NCBI RefSeq assembly: GCF_001423405.1
Contig: NZ_LMNS01000038.1
Coordinates: 1-64,000 of the forward strand
Direction of reading: 5' to 3'
DNA length: 64,000 bases
Source of the DNA: Methylobacterium sp. Leaf123
GTDB lineage: Bacteria > Pseudomonadota > Alphaproteobacteria > Rhizobiales > Beijerinckiaceae
A program made the translations under genes and the position numbers. The notes under the pieces are model-generated. The model saw only the letters and a program-made list of their open reading frames with translations, made no database searches and was not told the DNA's origin. This document shows, one piece after another, positions 8,846 to 17,306 of the stretch. The stretch's first letter is position 1. Every line of letters begins with the position of its first letter.

Positions 8846-9270
8846 TGCAAAGCGAGGTCGTCCGCTTCCTGATCGCCGGCGGCTCGGCGGTGGCGATCAA
8901 CTGGGTCGCGCGGATCCTGCTGTCGTTGGCGCTGCCTTTCGAGGCGGCCCTGATCCTGGCCTACGGCATCGGCATGGTCGCCGGCTTCTGGCTCTACCGC
9001 GTCTTCGTGTTCCGGGCGGCCGCGCACGGCACGCTGCGCGGGCAGCTCGTCCTGTTCCTCGCGGTCAACGCCGTCGGCCTGGCGGTGGTCCTCGCGGTCA
9101 GCACACTGGTGATCGACGGCCTGACCGGCCTGTTGCCGGGTCTGAAACCGGCCGTGGCGCAAGCCCTCGGCCACGGCGCCGGCATCGCCGTCGGCGCCGT
9201 GACGAACTTTCTCGGCCATCGGCTCCTCACCTTCGGCGCGGCCCTGCGACCGCAGCCTCAGAGCCGGTAG
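8845..9270 (+). CDS. GtrA family membrane protein (lipid-linked sugar flippase candidate)
   Basis: 141 residues with four transmembrane helices and the GtrA hallmark start EVVRFLIAGGSAVAINW, followed by GMVAGFWLYRVFVF and a final NFLGHRLLTF. GtrA proteins are thought to move polyprenyl-linked sugars across the inner membrane. Its ATG overlaps the stop of the HAD-UbiA gene (TGATG), so the two are probably translated together and may act in one pathway. Its 3' end overlaps by 13 bases the end of the convergent membrane protein gene. Confidence 0.88.
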   Translation: MQSEVVRFLIAGGSAVAINWVARILLSLALPFEAALILAYGIGMVAGFWLYRVFVFRAAAHGTLRGQLVLFLAVNAVGLAVVLAVSTLVIDGLTGLLPGLKPAVAQALGHGAGIAVGAVTNFLGHRLLTFGAALRPQPQSR

Positions 9271-10478
9271 AGCGACACCAGCGTCACCACGGCGAGGTTG
9301 GCGACGACGCCCCAGGTGACGAGGATCGGCAGGGCGGCGAAGGCCGGCGGGCGTTCACCGCGCACCATCAGCACGATCAGGATCGGCAGCCAGTCGAGGA
9401 CGTAGCGCTGGGTCGCGATCTGCTCGGCGCCGTTCGAATGATAGAACAGCGTGATCCCGGCAATGACCGCGATGGTCGCCGCCCCGGCGGCAAAGACCCG
9501 GTCGAGCCGCGCGTAGAAGGCCAACAGCAGCCACGGGCTCGCCACGAGGAGCGCCGTGCCCGCCTTGTCGAAGCCGACGAGTTCCGTCAGCCGGGGGCTC
9601 CCGAACTCGAAATGGATTCCCTGCAGGAACAGGTAGAGCGTGTTGAACAGCAGGTAGTCGCGCGAGAACAGGCCGCCCTCGGTGATGCGCCGCCAGATGA
9701 AACTCTCCTGGCCGGGATTGTGGATGAAGGCGTAGCCGGTCTCGAACGGGCTTCCGAAGCGCGCGGCGTTGTAGGCGCAGTAGATGGCGAGGGCGGCTGC
9801 GACGCATAGGCCCGCCAGCATCGCGGATTTCGCCACCGAGGCCGGGTTCGCCAGCAGCGAGCGCCCGCGGGGGAGGGCGAGAACCAGCAGGAACAGCGGA
9901 TAGAAGATCGCCATCTGCCGACACAGGAAGGCGAGGCCGACGAACAATCCGGCCAGCGGCAACGAACTCCGACAGATCACCGCCCACAGGCTCAATGTCA
10001 TCATCAGGAAGCCGACGGTCTGGGAGAAGAACCAGACGCCGTCCGAGCGCAGCGTGACCTGATAGAGCGGGCTCGCGAAGGCGAGCGCGGCAAGCAGCCA
10101 CAACGCCTGCCCGCGCTCGACCTCCAGCGCGCGGAAGATGCGGCTCCAGGCGAGCAGGCTCAGGGCCGACAGGCCGAGGCCGAGTAGCACGAAGCCCTTG
10201 AAGCCGGGAAAGCCGAATAGGGCGACGAACGGCGTCAGCACCAGGGCCGGCAGCGGCGGGAAGATGATGTAGGTGCGCCCCTCGAACACCGCGCAGTCGA
10301 TCTCGGGGCAGTGCTCGACCCAGAGCCGGCCGTGCAGGAACGCGTCGGCCAGCGCCCCGTGCGAGTTGAAGCCGGCATCGCGCAGCGCACCCCGCCCCAG
10401 AAGGAGGGCGAGGAGGACGGCACCGCTCAGCGCAGTCAGCGCCGCCAGCACCCTGTCGCGGCGTCCTGTAACCGTCAT
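9258..10478 (-). CDS. Polytopic membrane protein, GT-C (GT39/PMT-like) glycosyltransferase candidate
   Basis: 406 residues with about ten hydrophobic segments. The first loop after helix 1 contains GFNSHGALADAFLHGRLWVEHCPEIDCAVFEG, a length and acidic composition usual for the periplasmic loop of GT-C enzymes that use polyprenyl-phosphate sugars. No decisive catalytic motif could be fixed by eye. It is transcribed towards HAD-UbiA and GtrA and overlaps the GtrA 3' end by 13 bases, which keeps the three genes together. It could instead be an uncharacterised membrane protein outside GT39. Confidence 0.6.
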   Translation of the reverse strand: MTVTGRRDRVLAALTALSGAVLLALLLGRGALRDAGFNSHGALADAFLHGRLWVEHCPEIDCAVFEGRTYIIFPPLPALVLTPFVALFGFPGFKGFVLLGLGLSALSLLAWSRIFRALEVERGQALWLLAALAFASPLYQVTLRSDGVWFFSQTVGFLMMTLSLWAVICRSSLPLAGLFVGLAFLCRQMAIFYPLFLLVLALPRGRSLLANPASVAKSAMLAGLCVAAALAIYCAYNAARFGSPFETGYAFIHNPGQESFIWRRITEGGLFSRDYLLFNTLYLFLQGIHFEFGSPRLTELVGFDKAGTALLVASPWLLLAFYARLDRVFAAGAATIAVIAGITLFYHSNGAEQIATQRYVLDWLPILIVLMVRGERPPAFAALPILVTWGVVANLAVVTLVSLYRL

Positions 10479-10563
10479 GATGGCCAGCGCCCTTTTATGA
10501 AACGAGCCCGAATCGAGGCGAGAGATTCGGCGGGAAGGATTAAGTCTTCCTCACGGATCATCC

Positions 10564-10579
10564 GGTGAGCGTCCTCACC
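10564..10579. repeat. Perfect 6-bp hairpin in the 10479-10772 intergenic region
   Basis: GGTGAG and CTCACC face each other around a CGTC loop. No T tract follows. It sits between divergent genes, so it is more likely an operator or a leader structure than a terminator. Nothing else in this 294-base gap is recognisable. Confidence 0.4.
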
Positions 10580-10772
10580 AAGACTGGTCGAACCGAAGAC
10601 CCACCCAGCGCTCACCCGATGCGGCGGCTCAATCGACACGATGCCCGGGACGTTCCGTCTCCTTGAAAAGGTTTCTGTCGATCTGGGACGGGTGTGCATT
10701 GCCGAACGCTAAGCGTGACGGCAAGTCTCGGGCAGGCTCGCTCACAACGAAGGGGGCCGACAGGGGATATTC

Positions 10773-11294
10773 ATGACGATCGGATCGCCGAAATTCTTAG
10801 GCAGTGCAGCACTCGCCTTCTTTCTGCTGGCCGGCAGCGCCGCCCTCGCCAAGAAAGTCACGGTCGTCCCCGGCGATCGGCCGATCGCCGTCGATATTCC
10901 GGCGGCGTGGAAGGTCACCACGATCGATCGCGGCGTCCAGGCCCGGACCGCGGACGAGGAGATCTACCTCTGGTTCGAAAGCTACAAGCCCGCCCAGTTC
11001 CAGGCCCTGCTCGGCGAGCACAACGCCTACTTCAAGGGGCAAGGCGTCAAGGTGACCGGCGAGGGCCAGTCGAAGGAGGTCGATTTCCCGACCTACAGCC
11101 TCAAGATCACCGAGGTTCCGGCGACCTATGAGAACAAGCCGACGGTGCTGCGCTATCTCTCGGTCGTGCCGAAATCCGATGGCCAGCGCTATCTGCTGGT
11201 GAGCTATTGGGCCTCGCCGGAGGGCGACAAGAAGTACGACGCCGAGACGAACCAGATCATGAACAGTCTCGCCGCCTCCTACGACGGCAAGTAA
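10773..11294 (+). CDS. Exported hypothetical protein
   Basis: 173 residues. A signal peptide is evident: a short basic start, a hydrophobic run ending GSAALA, and cleavage near residue 26 before KKVTVVPGDRP. The mature part is soluble, with alternating strands (KVTTIDRGVQARTADEEIYLWFE, YLLVSYWASPEGDKKYD). It resembles small periplasmic proteins of the DUF1795/PsbP-like kind, but I cannot place it confidently. It is convergent with ribE and belongs to the block separating the two riboflavin gene groups. Confidence 0.7.
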   Translation: MTIGSPKFLGSAALAFFLLAGSAALAKKVTVVPGDRPIAVDIPAAWKVTTIDRGVQARTADEEIYLWFESYKPAQFQALLGEHNAYFKGQGVKVTGEGQSKEVDFPTYSLKITEVPATYENKPTVLRYLSVVPKSDGQRYLLVSYWASPEGDKKYDAETNQIMNSLAASYDGK

Positions 11295-11307
11295 GCCGGA
11301 GCGGTCC

Positions 11308-11946
11308 TCACGCCTGCAACAACCCGCGCGTCTCGGCGAGGCGTGCGGCGTAGCGGGCAAGCAGATCGACCTCCAGATTGATCCGATCCCCCTCGCGGCG
11401 CTCCTCCCAGGTCGTGACCGAAAGGCTGTGCGGGATCAGCAGCACCGAAAAGTCGCTGCCCGAGACCGCGTTGACGGTGAGCGAGGTGCCGTCGAGGCAG
11501 ATTGAGCCCTTCTCGGCGATGAAGCCGGCGAGTGCGGCCGGCGCCCGCAGGGTGAAGCGCTCGCTCGCCCCCCAGGGGTTGTCCTCCCCGGTCATGGTCT
11601 CGCGGGCGAGGATCTCGGCGATGCCATCGATATGGCCGGTGACGAGGTGGCCGCCCAGCTCGTCGCCGAGCTTGAGCGAGCGTTCGAGATTGAGCCGCGT
11701 GCCCTCGCGCCACGCGCCCACGGTGGTGCGGGCCAGGGTTTCGGCGGCGGCATCGACCGAAAAGCGGCAGCCCGCCCCGTGCGGCTCCACTGCGACGGCG
11801 GTGAGGCAGGGGCCGGAGCAGGCGATCGAGGCGCCGAGCGCGATGCCGGCGGGATCGTAGGCGCTCTCGATCACGATCCGGCGCAGGCGCTCCGTGCCCT
11901 CCACCGAGACGACGCGGCCGACATCGCTGACGAGTCCGGTGAACAT
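11308..11946 (-). CDS. ribE: Riboflavin synthase, alpha chain
   Basis: 212 residues. It dismutates two molecules of 6,7-dimethyl-8-ribityllumazine into riboflavin and the ribitylamino-uracil precursor. The protein begins MFTGLV, the invariant start of the family, and shows two internally similar barrels. The first has IACSGPCLTAVAVE and GGHLVTGHIDG; the second has KGSICLDGTSLTVNAV and IPHSLSVTTW. Two bases separate the ribD stop and this start, so ribD-ribE are cotranscribed. It is convergent with the exported hypothetical gene. Confidence 0.95.
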   Translation of the reverse strand: MFTGLVSDVGRVVSVEGTERLRRIVIESAYDPAGIALGASIACSGPCLTAVAVEPHGAGCRFSVDAAAETLARTTVGAWREGTRLNLERSLKLGDELGGHLVTGHIDGIAEILARETMTGEDNPWGASERFTLRAPAALAGFIAEKGSICLDGTSLTVNAVSGSDFSVLLIPHSLSVTTWEERREGDRINLEVDLLARYAARLAETRGLLQA

Positions 11947-11947
11947 C

Positions 11948-13078
11948 TCAGATCCTCTCGTAGGTGACCGCCGTGTCGGGGCCGAAGGCGCGGGACTCGG
12001 TGACGCTCAGGGAGCCGTCGGCGAGCCGGCGGGCGAGGTTGGCCCCGAGCGCCGGCAAGCCGCCGGCCTCGCCCAGTGTCACGGCGCCGGTGATGAGCGT
12101 GCAGGCATCGATGAGATCGTGCGCCGCCAGCGCGTCGGCAAGCGCCGGCCCGCCCTCGCTGCAGATCCGCGTCAGGCCGCGCTCCGCCAGTGCGGTCAGC
12201 GCGGCGGGCAGATCGATGCGGCCCCCCGCATCGGTGGGGACGAAGGCGATCTCGACGCCGAAGGAGGCGAGCATCCGCCGGGCATGGGCCGGGGCGCCGC
12301 GTCCAGTCAGAACCAGGGTCGGCAGGTCGCGGGCTCCGCGCACGAGGTGACTCGCGGGGTTGAGGCGCAAGGTCGAGTCGAGGACGATCCGCAGCGGCGA
12401 GCGCTCGGCGAGCCCGGGAAGCCGGACGGTCAGCGAGGGGTCGTCGGCGCGGGCCGTGCCGATGCCGACCATGATCGCGTCGGCATGGGCGCGCCACAGA
12501 TGCACCGCGCCATCGGCGATCGGGCCTGTGATCTTCAGCCGCTCACCCGTCGAGGGGGCGGCGAAGCCGTCGCGGGTTCGGGCGAGCTTGAGATGCAGGC
12601 TCGGGCGCCCGCGCGTCACGCGGGAGAAATGGCCGCGATGGTCGCGGGCGGCCTCCTCGCGCAACAGGCCGGTTTCCACGGTGATCCCTGCCGCACGTAG
12701 GCCCGCATGGCCGCGCCCGGCCACCCGCGGATCGGGATCCTCGATTGCGGTGACCACGCGGGCGATCCCGGCGGCGATCGTGGCATCGGTGCAGGGCGGG
12801 GTGCGGCCGTGATGCGAGCAGGGCTCGAGGGTGACGTAGAGCGTGGCGCCGCGGGCGGCCTGGCCGGCCATGGCGAGCGCCAGGGGCTCCGCATGCGGGC
12901 GTCCGCCGACGGCCGTCACCGCCTGCCCGACAATGCGGCCCTCCGCCACGACGACGGCGCCAACGCTCGGATTCGGCCAGGTCCGGCCGAGATTGCGCCG
13001 CCCCAGCGCGAGCGCGAGGCGCATGGCGCGGCGATCGATCGCTTCCTGTTCGGACACGTCCACGGCTCGCCCCGTCAC
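11948..13078 (-). CDS. ribD: Bifunctional pyrimidine deaminase/reductase RibD
   Basis: 376 residues. The N-terminal deaminase domain has the zinc site HAEPLAL with [14 protein letters not shown], and the C-terminal reductase domain begins near residue 150 ([17 protein letters not shown]) and ends with an NADPH-binding [10 protein letters not shown] stretch. Together they convert the GTP cyclohydrolase II product into 5-amino-6-ribitylamino-uracil phosphate. The start is GTG at 13078, overlapping the nrdR stop by four bases (GTGA). This supports translational coupling in nrdR-ribD-ribE. Confidence 0.95.
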   Translation of the reverse strand: MTGRAVDVSEQEAIDRRAMRLALALGRRNLGRTWPNPSVGAVVVAEGRIVGQAVTAVGGRPHAEPLALAMAGQAARGATLYVTLEPCSHHGRTPPCTDATIAAGIARVVTAIEDPDPRVAGRGHAGLRAAGITVETGLLREEAARDHRGHFSRVTRGRPSLHLKLARTRDGFAAPSTGERLKITGPIADGAVHLWRAHADAIMVGIGTARADDPSLTVRLPGLAERSPLRIVLDSTLRLNPASHLVRGARDLPTLVLTGRGAPAHARRMLASFGVEIAFVPTDAGGRIDLPAALTALAERGLTRICSEGGPALADALAAHDLIDACTLITGAVTLGEAGGLPALGANLARRLADGSLSVTESRAFGPDTAVTYERI

Positions 13079-13632
13079 GCCCGCTTCCGGGCCGGACGGC
13101 CACGGCGCGGGGCGGCGACCGCCTCGTCGGACGGGGCGGGCACAGCCTCCCCCTCTTCGGGCAGGACGCCTTCACCCTCCAACCGCTCGCCGAGGGTGCC
13201 GAGCAGATCCTGGAAGTCCTGTGCCTCGCGGAAATTCTTGTAGACCGAGGCGAAGCGGACATAGGCGACGTCGTCGAGCCCCTTCAGACCCTCCATCACC
13301 GCCTCGCCGATGGCCTCGCTGGTGACCTCGCCCTCGCCGCCGCTCTCGAGGCGCCGGGTGATGCCGCTGACGAGGCGCTCCACCCGCTCGGGATCGACCG
13401 TGCGCTTGCGCAACGCCACATCGATCGAGCGCTGGAGCTTGTCGCGATCGAACGGCACGCGCTTGCCCGAGCGCTTGAGCACGACAAGTTCGCGCAACTG
13501 CACCCGCTCGAAGGTCGTGAAGCGTCCGCCGCAATCCGGGCAGACGCGGCGGCGGCGGATCGCCGAGGAATCCTCGCTCGGCCGCGAATCCTTCACCTGG
13601 GTGTCGGGCCCCCCGCAGAACGGACACCGCAT
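13075..13632 (-). CDS. nrdR: Transcriptional repressor NrdR with basic AT-hook-like tail
   Basis: 185 residues. The N-terminal zinc ribbon MRCPFCGG ... [15 protein letters not shown] is followed by the ATP-cone domain ([17 protein letters not shown] ... [11 protein letters not shown]). NrdR senses ATP/dATP and represses ribonucleotide reductase genes through NrdR boxes. Standard NrdR proteins end near residue 155; here about 30 residues are added, finishing with [11 protein letters not shown]. That tail is an AT-hook-like RGRP core between basic residues, which could add minor-groove contacts. It overlaps ribD by four bases, as in many alphaproteobacteria. Confidence 0.95.
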   Translation of the reverse strand: MRCPFCGGPDTQVKDSRPSEDSSAIRRRRVCPDCGGRFTTFERVQLRELVVLKRSGKRVPFDRDKLQRSIDVALRKRTVDPERVERLVSGITRRLESGGEGEVTSEAIGEAVMEGLKGLDDVAYVRFASVYKNFREAQDFQDLLGTLGERLEGEGVLPEEGEAVPAPSDEAVAAPRRGRPARKRA

Positions 13633-13695
13633 CGCGCGCTCACCACCTCGTCCCGGACGCTCTCAAAAGCCGCCTCTCTCTGCCCCACCCGACGC

Positions 13696-14190
13696 TCAAT
13701 TGCCAGAAGCGGGATCACTCGGATCGGGTGCGACCGGCGTCGCTTCCCCGTCGCCCGGCTCGGGGCGAAAGAGGCCGCGGAGTGCGGCGGCCGTCGGTCC
13801 GGCCACCACGTCGGCGAGAGTGAGACGGTCGAGTTCGAGGAAGAACGCCTGCTCGGCCGCATCGAGGGCCCATTTGAGGCGGCAGCGGCCGATGAGCGGG
13901 CAGGGGTCGCGCCGGCAATCGACCACCGTGCCGACGCCCTCCAGATTGGCAACGAGGCGTCCGAGCCGAATCTCGCGCGCGTCCCGTGCGAGACGCACGC
14001 CGCCGGACCGGCCCTGGCGCGCCTCGACGACACCGGCCCGGACCAGCGTCTGGGCGATCTTCTGGAGATGGTGCACCGAGATGTCGAAACGTTGCGCGAC
14101 GGCCGGGGTCGCAACCCAGGCTCCCGGCGCAGCCAACGTCAGGTGCATCAGCAGACGCAGGCCGTAATCCGTGTGAAGCGAGAGATGCAG
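13696..14190 (-). CDS. Rrf2/NsrR-type iron-sulfur transcriptional regulator, probable CTG start
   Basis: 164 residues if started at CTG 14190. The first residues then read LHLSLHTDYGLRLLMHL, which is the expected first helix of NsrR-like proteins. An ATG start at 14148 would remove that helix. No ATG, GTG or TTG occurs in frame between 14148 and the next upstream stop, while GGGAGGG lies five bases before the CTG. The winged helix (FDISVHHLQKIAQTLVRAG, QGRSGGVRLAR) is followed by C92, C97 and C103 in CRRDPCPLIGRC. That spacing (C-x4-C-x5-C) is the NsrR cluster-ligand pattern, so nitric oxide or redox sensing is likely. Targets are unknown; 63 bases separate it from nrdR. Confidence 0.85.
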   Translation of the reverse strand: MHLSLHTDYGLRLLMHLTLAAPGAWVATPAVAQRFDISVHHLQKIAQTLVRAGVVEARQGRSGGVRLARDAREIRLGRLVANLEGVGTVVDCRRDPCPLIGRCRLKWALDAAEQAFFLELDRLTLADVVAGPTAAALRGLFRPEPGDGEATPVAPDPSDPASGN

Positions 14191-14259
14191 GGTCGCCCTC
14201 CCGAGCGGTGCCGCGCAACCTTCAGGCGAAGGAAGGCTCGACCCACATCATTTCAAGGA

Positions 14260-14275
14260 TGTACCGACGTGTACA
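14260..14275. promoter_or_regulatory. Candidate operator upstream of the Rrf2/NsrR-type regulator
   Basis: TGTAC and GTACA form perfect arms around a six-base spacer, 70-85 bases upstream of the proposed CTG start and in the non-coding gap after glyA. Rrf2 proteins commonly repress their own gene from such dyads. Placement is seen in the sequence; the binding is inferred. Confidence 0.35.
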
Positions 14276-14331
14276 CTCCCCGGAACGACAAACCTTACGT
14301 GGATTAATTTTGGGGTTGCCCCGAAACGACA

Positions 14332-14361
14332 GCGGCCGCGGATCCGGAGATCCGCGGCCGC
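14332..14361 (-). terminator. Strong stem-loop downstream of glyA
   Basis: A perfect 13-bp inverted repeat (GCGGCCGCGGATC arms) with a CGGA loop lies 40 bases after the glyA stop. The T tract on the minus strand is weak, so it may act as an mRNA 3' stabiliser or an inefficient terminator and not as a full stop. Confidence 0.6.
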
Positions 14362-14400
14362 ATCGGCCCGCGTTACGGGCCGAATGTGTTTCGATCAGGC

Positions 14401-15705
14401 TCAGGCGTAGATCGGGAACCGATCGGTGAGGGCGTGGACCTTCTCCTTCACCGCCGCCTCGACCGCGGCGTCGCCACCATCGCCCTTCTCGGCGATGCCA
14501 TCGAGCACCTGAACGATCAGCGAGCCGACCTGCTTGAACTCGGCGACGCCGAAACCGCGGGTGGTGCTGGCCGGCGTGCCCAGACGGATGCCGGAGGTGA
14601 TCGTCGGCTTCTGCGGGTCGAACGGCACGCCGTTCTTGTTGCAGGTGATGTCGGCCCGCGAGAGCGCCGCCTCGGCCGCCTTGCCGGTCAGGCCCTTCTT
14701 CTGAAGGTCGACCAGCATCAGGTGGTTGTCGGTGCCGCCCGAGGTGATGTCGTAGCCGCCCGAGATGATGGTGTCGGCCAGCGCGCGGGCGTTGTCGATC
14801 ACCTGCTTGGCGTAGATCTTGAACTCGGGCTTCAGCGCCTCGCCGAAGGCCACCGCCTTGGCGGCGATGACATGCATCAGCGGGCCGCCCTGGAGGCCGG
14901 GGAAGATCGCCGAGTTGAACTTCTTGGCCAGGGCCTCGTCGTTCGTGAGGATCATGCCGCCGCGCGGGCCGCGCAGGGTCTTGTGCGTCGTCGTGGTTGC
15001 GACATGCGCATGCGGGAACGGCGACGGGTGCAGGCCCGCGGCGACGAGGCCGGCGAAGTGGGCCATGTCGACGAAGAAGTAGGCGCCAACCGAGTCGGCG
15101 ATCTCACGGAACTTCGCGAAGTCCCAGTGACGCGGGTAGCCCGAGCCGCCGGCGATGATCACCTTGGGCTTGTGCTCCTGGGCGAGGCGCTCGACCTGCT
15201 CCATGTCGATGCGCTGGTCTTCGCGGCGCACGGTGTAGGAGACCGGCTTGAACCACTTGCCCGAGACGTTCGGGGGCGCACCGTGGGTGAGGTGGCCGCC
15301 GGCCGCGAGGTCGAGGCCGAGGAAGGTGTCGCCGGGCTGCATCAAGGCCATGAACACGCCCTGGTTCGCCTGGGAACCGGAATTCGGCTGCACGTTGGCG
15401 AAGCCGCAACCGAACAGGCGCTTGGCCCGGTCGATGGCGAGTTCCTCGGCGATATCCACGAACTGGCAGCCGCCGTAGTAGCGCCGGCCCGGATAGCCCT
15501 CGGCGTACTTGTTGGTGAGGACCGAACCCTGCGCTTCGAGCACGGCGCGCGAGACGATGTTCTCGGAGGCGATCAGCTCGATCTCGTGCTGCTGCCGGCC
15601 CAACTCCTGCGAGATGGCCTTGGCGATCTCGGGATCGGTCTGGGCAAGAGGAGACGAGAAGAAGGTGTCGAGGTCGGTGGTGTCGGTCGCAGTTCCGGCG
15701 CTCAT
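14401..15705 (-). CDS. glyA: Serine hydroxymethyltransferase
   Basis: 434 residues, PLP enzyme that interconverts serine and glycine with tetrahydrofolate. In serine-cycle methylotrophs it fixes methylene-H4F onto glycine and is central to growth on one-carbon compounds. The signatures are [37 protein letters not shown], and [13 protein letters not shown] with the Schiff-base lysine. The start at ATG 15705 (MSAGTATD) is preferred over an ATG at 15765 because AAAGAGG precedes it and the length then equals that of usual SHMT. Orientation matches the downstream nrdR-ribDE set, but a stem-loop and the regulator gene separate them. Confidence 0.96.
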   Translation of the reverse strand: MSAGTATDTTDLDTFFSSPLAQTDPEIAKAISQELGRQQHEIELIASENIVSRAVLEAQGSVLTNKYAEGYPGRRYYGGCQFVDIAEELAIDRAKRLFGCGFANVQPNSGSQANQGVFMALMQPGDTFLGLDLAAGGHLTHGAPPNVSGKWFKPVSYTVRREDQRIDMEQVERLAQEHKPKVIIAGGSGYPRHWDFAKFREIADSVGAYFFVDMAHFAGLVAAGLHPSPFPHAHVATTTTHKTLRGPRGGMILTNDEALAKKFNSAIFPGLQGGPLMHVIAAKAVAFGEALKPEFKIYAKQVIDNARALADTIISGGYDITSGGTDNHLMLVDLQKKGLTGKAAEAALSRADITCNKNGVPFDPQKPTITSGIRLGTPASTTRGFGVAEFKQVGSLIVQVLDGIAEKGDGGDAAVEAAVKEKVHALTDRFPIYA

Positions 15706-16068
15706 GAGCGTAGCCTCTTTTCGTTGTTTACGGGCAAACCCACCCGTTCTCCCGTCGGCGTTCACGCGGGTGTATTTCAGTCACTATTCGTACACGCCGC
15801 GGCACCACAGGCCAAGCACAGGTGATTTTTCGCCTGTCTTCAAAATTTTTAACGGGACCCGTCTCGCTCTGCGGCACCGCAGCGCATCCGGCCCCACACA
15901 TGAAAACACCCGGCAAAGCCGGGTGTCACGGGACCGATCCAATCGGTGAGTGGCCGGCCCCGCGAACACGCCCGAGAACCGTAGCCGCTCCGATCGAGGC
16001 GGCTTGCCGATTTGCGCCGTGTCCTTGCCGAAACCCGGCAAGGGCCCGTTCGATCGGCGCCATCAGGC
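15706..16068. other. Intergenic region between glyA and the F0 operon
   Basis: 363 bases containing the glyA promoter region and the terminator of the ATP synthase F0 operon (15906-15926). A six-base dyad CACCCG/CGGGTG lies at 15741-15772 upstream of glyA. No gene is seen. Confidence 0.5.
15906..15926 (-). terminator. Rho-independent terminator of the atp F0 operon
   Basis: ACACCCGGC and GCCGGGTGT form a perfect nine-base stem with a three-base loop, followed on the minus strand by TTTTC. It lies about 140 bases after the stop of the b-subunit gene and reads in the right direction. Confidence 0.75.
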
Positions 16069-16557
16069 TCAGGCCTGAAGCCGGCTCTTCACATCGCCGA
16101 GGCTGGCCCGGAGAAGATCCTGTGCCGCGGCGCCCTGGAGGCGCTCCCGCAGCAGCGTCTCGGAGACCTTCACGGCCGCGTCGGCGGCGGCAGCGCGAAC
16201 CTGGGCCGTGGCCTGTGCCTCGGCCTGGGCGATCTTGGCCTCGGCGCCCTTGGTGCGGCGGGCCACGAAGTCGTTGAGACGGGCATGGCCCTCGGCGGCG
16301 ATGCGCTCGGCGTCCTCGCGGGCACCGGCAATGATCGCTTCGGCCTCACGCTCAGCCTCGGTGCGGCGGCGCTTGTAGTCGGCGAGCACGGCCGCGGCTT
16401 CTTCACGCAGGCGGCGGGCCTCGTCGAGCTCGTGGCGCACGCGCTTGGCGCGGCTGTCGAGCCCGTTGGTCATCATCGAGAAGCCGCCGACCCGCCAGAC
16501 GATGACCAGGAACGCCACGAAGGCGACGGCGACCCAGAATTCCGCGGTCAACAACAT
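16069..16557 (-). CDS. atpF: F0 ATP synthase subunit b
   Basis: 162 residues. One N-terminal transmembrane helix ([19 protein letters not shown]) is followed by a long, highly charged Ala/Glu/Arg coiled coil, the usual architecture of subunit b in the peripheral stalk. It is the last gene of atpI-atpB-atpE-b'-b and is followed by a terminator. Alphaproteobacteria carry the two b-type subunits b and b' as separate genes, and this is the shorter, b-type one. Confidence 0.93.
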   Translation of the reverse strand: MLLTAEFWVAVAFVAFLVIVWRVGGFSMMTNGLDSRAKRVRHELDEARRLREEAAAVLADYKRRRTEAEREAEAIIAGAREDAERIAAEGHARLNDFVARRTKGAEAKIAQAEAQATAQVRAAAADAAVKVSETLLRERLQGAAAQDLLRASLGDVKSRLQA

Positions 16558-16644
16558 GTCGGTCTCAAACCCTTGAACGGCCCTCCGCCCGGCGGGCCGG
16601 GGCGGGGTCGGATGGGAGGGGCCGGCAACGGGCCGGCCCGCGGA

Positions 16645-17250
16645 TCAGTGTGCGGCGGGCGTCGCGTCGAGGGCGCGATTCAAGCTCGCCTGGTCGGGAG
16701 CTTGGCCGGTCAGCCGCTCGACGATCGCGGAGGCGGTCTCACCGGCAATCGCGCGGACGTTGCCCATGGCTTCGTTCGTGCGGGTGCGGATGGTCGCCTC
16801 GGAGGCGGCGAGCCGCTGGTTCAGCTCGGCTTCGAGGGTCTTGCGCTTGGCGTCGGCCTCGGCCGAGAGGGTGTTGCGGGTCTCCTGGGCGATGGCCTGC
16901 GCCTTCGCCTGCGCCTCGCGCAGAGACTTCTCGTAGGCGGCACCGGCGGCGTCGGCCTCGGTCTTCATGCGCTGCGCCTCGGTCAGATCGGACGAGAGCC
17001 GGCCGGCGCGGTCGCCGAGGATCGCCTCGATGCGCGGCAGCGCAACCTTGGACATCAGGTAGTAGAGCAGGCCGAAGGCCAGGGCGAGCCAGATCAGCTG
17101 AGAGAGGAAGGTGTGGCTCTCGAAGGGCGGAAAGGCGCTGCCATGGCCGCCGGAGGGCTGCTCGGTATGGGTATGCGGGCTTCCCGCCGGGACGATGGTC
17201 GTGTCCGCGTTCGGGGAGGGGGTCGTGAGGGAATTCTTCTGCTCGGCCAT
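16645..17250 (-). CDS. F0 ATP synthase subunit b'
   Basis: 201 residues. A polar, Pro/His-containing head of about 45 residues precedes a single membrane helix (SQLIWLALAFGLLYYLMS) with KVALPRIEAILGDR right after it, typical of b'. The rest is an Ala/Glu-rich coiled coil. It pairs with b in the peripheral stalk of ATP synthase. The 197-base gap between atpE and this gene is unusual and holds a large stem-loop (17391-17435) and a repeated structured element (17307-17386), suggesting its expression is set below that of atpE. Confidence 0.92.
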   Translation of the reverse strand: MAEQKNSLTTPSPNADTTIVPAGSPHTHTEQPSGGHGSAFPPFESHTFLSQLIWLALAFGLLYYLMSKVALPRIEAILGDRAGRLSSDLTEAQRMKTEADAAGAAYEKSLREAQAKAQAIAQETRNTLSAEADAKRKTLEAELNQRLAASEATIRTRTNEAMGNVRAIAGETASAIVERLTGQAPDQASLNRALDATPAAH

Positions 17251-17306
17251 GGCCCTGTCCGGTGACGTCGGAAGGCCGGCTCCGCGGGGGGAGCGGCCGG
17301 ATCGGT

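Noticed and set aside
13650-13670. Third copy of the repeated element upstream of nrdR
   Set aside because: Only a CTCTCAAAAG fragment is shared; the 15-base core and the other end are missing.
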